A program made the translations under genes and the position numbers. The notes below the pieces were generated by a model that was not told the DNA's origin, made no database searches, and saw nothing but the letters and a program-made list of their open reading frames with translations. This document shows positions 23,142 through 24,543 of a DNA stretch of 24,543 nt, piece after piece; the stretch's first letter is position 1; each line of letters starts with the position of its first letter. The DNA lies in assembly GCA_045596285.1 (NCBI GenBank), contig JAZOCA010000027.1, forward strand, positions 1 through 24,543, in the 5' to 3' direction. This DNA is from HGM11416 sp045596285. GTDB taxonomy: Bacteria > Bacillota > Clostridia > Christensenellales > Borkfalkiaceae.

Positions 23142-24164
23142 ATGGCAAAAGTAGTCACTTTTGGCGAACTTATGTTAAGGCTCGCACCTAACGGATATTA
23201 TAGATTTTTCCAAAACGATCAAATGCAGGCTACTTTTGGCGGTGGCGAAGCGAACGTTGCCGTTTCACTTGCTAACTTTGGTCTTGAAAGCGTATATACA
23301 ACCAAACTTCCCGCACACGCAATAGGGCAGGCTGCTGTTAACTCTCTTCGCTATTTTGGTGTAGACACTACGAAAATCGTTCGCGGTGGAGATAGAGTAG
23401 GTATATATTATTTAGAAAAAGGTGCTTCTCAACGCGGTTCAGTTTGTATTTACGATCGCGCTCATTCCGCTATTGCAGAGGCGGGTTTATCTGATTTTAA
23501 CTGGAAAGAAATTTTTGAAGGAGCAACTTGGTTTCACTTTACCGGTATAACCCCCGCTTTGGGCGGAAATCTTCCTGCTATTTGTTTAGAAGCGTGCAAA
23601 CAAGCAAAAGCGATGGGGGTAAAAATTTCTTGCGATTTAAACTATCGCGGAAAATTATGGACAAGGGAAAAGGCTCGCGAAGTTATGAGCGAACTTTGCA
23701 AATACGTTGACGTTTGTATTGCAAACGAAGAAGATGCAAAAGACGTTTTTGGTATAGAAGCAGAAAATACAGATATTTACGGCGGAAAGATTAATCACGA
23801 AGGTTATAAGTCTGTTGCTAAACAGCTTGCGCAAACCTTTGGCTTTGAAAAAGTTGCTATTACTTTAAGAAGTTCTATTTCTGCAAGCGATAACGACTGG
23901 GCTGCAATGCTTTACGATGGCGAAAATTATCATTTTTCAAAATCATATCGCTTGCATATAGTAGACCGCGTTGGCGGTGGCGATAGTTTTGGTGCAGGGT
24001 TAATTTATTCTTTAGTTTCGGGTTATGAATCAAAAGAGGCTATCGAATTTGCCGTTGCGGCATCTGCTTTAAAACATTCTGTAGAAGGCGACTATAACCG
24101 CGTTACCGTATCCGAAGTTAAAAAACTTGCCGGCGGAGACGGTAGTGGGCGAGTTCAAAGATAA
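23142..24164 (+). CDS. kdgK: 2-keto-3-deoxygluconate kinase KdgK
   Basis: This 340-residue PfkB-family kinase phosphorylates KDG to KDPG with ATP. It begins VVTFGELMLRLAPNGYYRF, the usual KdgK start, followed by the GGGEANVAVSLANFG motif (33-47). DRVGGGDSFGAG (275-286) is the PfkB signature 2, with Asp281 the catalytic base and the glycine run the anion hole. SCDLNYRGKLW (163-173) and ANEEDAKDVFG (194-204) are also typical. The ribosome site GGAGG lies within the last codons of kdgA, and the start is 1 base after its stop. It is the last gene of the unit and is followed by a strong terminator. Confidence 0.95.
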   Translation: MAKVVTFGELMLRLAPNGYYRFFQNDQMQATFGGGEANVAVSLANFGLESVYTTKLPAHAIGQAAVNSLRYFGVDTTKIVRGGDRVGIYYLEKGASQRGSVCIYDRAHSAIAEAGLSDFNWKEIFEGATWFHFTGITPALGGNLPAICLEACKQAKAMGVKISCDLNYRGKLWTREKAREVMSELCKYVDVCIANEEDAKDVFGIEAENTDIYGGKINHEGYKSVAKQLAQTFGFEKVAITLRSSISASDNDWAAMLYDGENYHFSKSYRLHIVDRVGGGDSFGAGLIYSLVSGYESKEAIEFAVAASALKHSVEGDYNRVTVSEVKKLAGGDGSGRVQR

Positions 24165-24179
24165 TAATTTGATTATTTG

Positions 24180-24216
24180 AAAGTGGGGTTAATCGACCTA
24201 TAGCCCCACTTTTTTT
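24180..24216 (+). terminator. Terminator after the uxuB-uxaC-kdgA-kdgK unit
   Basis: AAAGTGGGG (24180-24188) pairs with CCCCACTTT (24204-24212), followed by a run of T. The loop and right arm (24189-24211) are copy 5 of the dispersed TATAG motif. Confidence 0.92.
24189..24211 (+). repeat. Dispersed TATAG motif, copy 5
   Basis: TTAATCGACCTATAG followed by CCCCACTT; 21 of 22 bases are identical to the copy at 11275-11296. Confidence 0.7.
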
Positions 24217-24356
24217 GTTTTTTATATAACTTTTTTATATCTTTTATATTTGCCAAAAGACTATTTTTAGTGTTTTTTAAAATAAAATAAAGAAAAAAAT
24301 ATTGCAAAGAAAAGGAATAAAAAAGTCTATTTTTAATTTTGCGGTAAAAAAAATGA

Positions 24357-24385
24357 TTTACAAAACGTAAAAATTAGGGTATAAT
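24357..24385 (+). promoter_or_regulatory. Strong promoter with no recognised gene downstream in the window
   Basis: TTTACA (24357-24362), a 17-base spacer and TATAAT (24380-24385). The next ~150 bases to the window end contain hairpins but no open frame. It may drive a gene beyond the edge or a small RNA. Confidence 0.7.
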
Positions 24386-24402
24386 AACTAGTGAAAAAGT
24401 AA

Positions 24403-24444
24403 ATTATCTTTTTTAAAAGATAATGCTCTGTCACAACAAGTGAC
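24403..24444 (+). repeat. Two adjacent hairpins downstream of the promoter
   Basis: ATTATCTTTT (24403-24412) pairs perfectly with AAAAGATAAT (24415-24424). GTCAC (24430-24434) pairs with GTGAC (24440-24444) around an AACAA loop. Neither is followed by a T run. Confidence 0.55.
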
Positions 24445-24537
24445 TGATAAAATACGCTTTATCTACGGCGTAATAGTTCGTTATTTATAAATTTTTGCAA
24501 TTCCTACGTACGGCAAGTACGCCCCCTTGCAAAAATT
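24430..24537 (+). repeat. Diverged GATGCGCTTT-type repeat, copy R4
   Basis: GATAAAATACGCTTTATCTACG (around 24446-24467) resembles the first half of R1. TACGTACGGCAAGTACGC (24505-24522) is identical to R1. An 11-base inverted repeat AATTTTTGCAA / TTGCAAAAATT (24490-24500, 24527-24537) brackets the inner CGTAC-ggcaa-GTACG palindrome. Confidence 0.65.
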
Positions 24538-24543
24538 CACAAA

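Overview
The window is an AT-rich bacterial chromosome segment. Strong AGGAGG-type ribosome binding sites, near-consensus sigma-A promoters (TTGACN-N17-TATAAT), lipobox lipoproteins, an ECF-type BioY and a Bacillus YjmF-type fructuronate reductase point to a Gram-positive Bacillota, most likely an uncultivated gut member of the Clostridia. That placement is inference from style and gene content; no marker gene is present.

Layout. 1-124: tail of a GrpB/UPF0157-family gene. 303-3266 (minus): a three-gene unit with a GT-C membrane glycosyltransferase, an unknown cytosolic protein and biotin S-component BioY. 3484-5121: a VanZ-like membrane protein whose outer loop carries four Ig-like (Big_2) domains. 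5470-7134: a beta-helix lipoprotein related to GH28, followed by a minus-strand tRNA-Arg(CCG) sharing its terminator. 7631-9397: a secreted glycerophosphodiesterase-like protein with a duplicated barrel and a C-terminal Cys/membrane/basic tail. 9688-11271: a lipoprotein with a leucine-rich-like domain, seven membrane helices and a Ser/Gly repeat linker. 11677-13390: a short FGGY sugar kinase translationally coupled to an HpcH/HpaI aldolase. 13514-16132 (minus): a sugar-binding lipoprotein and a GPH-family symporter. 16563-24164: GH2 glycosidase, uxuA, then uxuB-uxaC-kdgA-kdgK.

The right half is a complete glucuronide utilisation locus. The divergent symporter would bring in the glycoside and the cytosolic GH2 enzyme (probably beta-glucuronidase) would release glucuronate. 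UxaC makes fructuronate, UxuB mannonate, UxuA 2-keto-3-deoxygluconate (KDG), KdgK phosphorylates it and KdgA splits KDPG to pyruvate and glyceraldehyde 3-phosphate. The secreted beta-helix enzyme and the kinase/aldolase pair fit a wider plant- or mucin-glycan lifestyle.

No phage, IS element, CRISPR array or defence system was recognised. The less ordinary features are: the Big_2 insertion into VanZ; the LRR-like/7TM/Ser-Gly protein with palindromes at its promoter; the binding protein paired with a symporter instead of an ABC transporter; the CTERM-like tail on the phosphodiesterase; and two families of short dispersed repeats in the intergenic regions, one with a TTAATCG-N3-TATAG core that recurs at gene ends and promoters on both strands.
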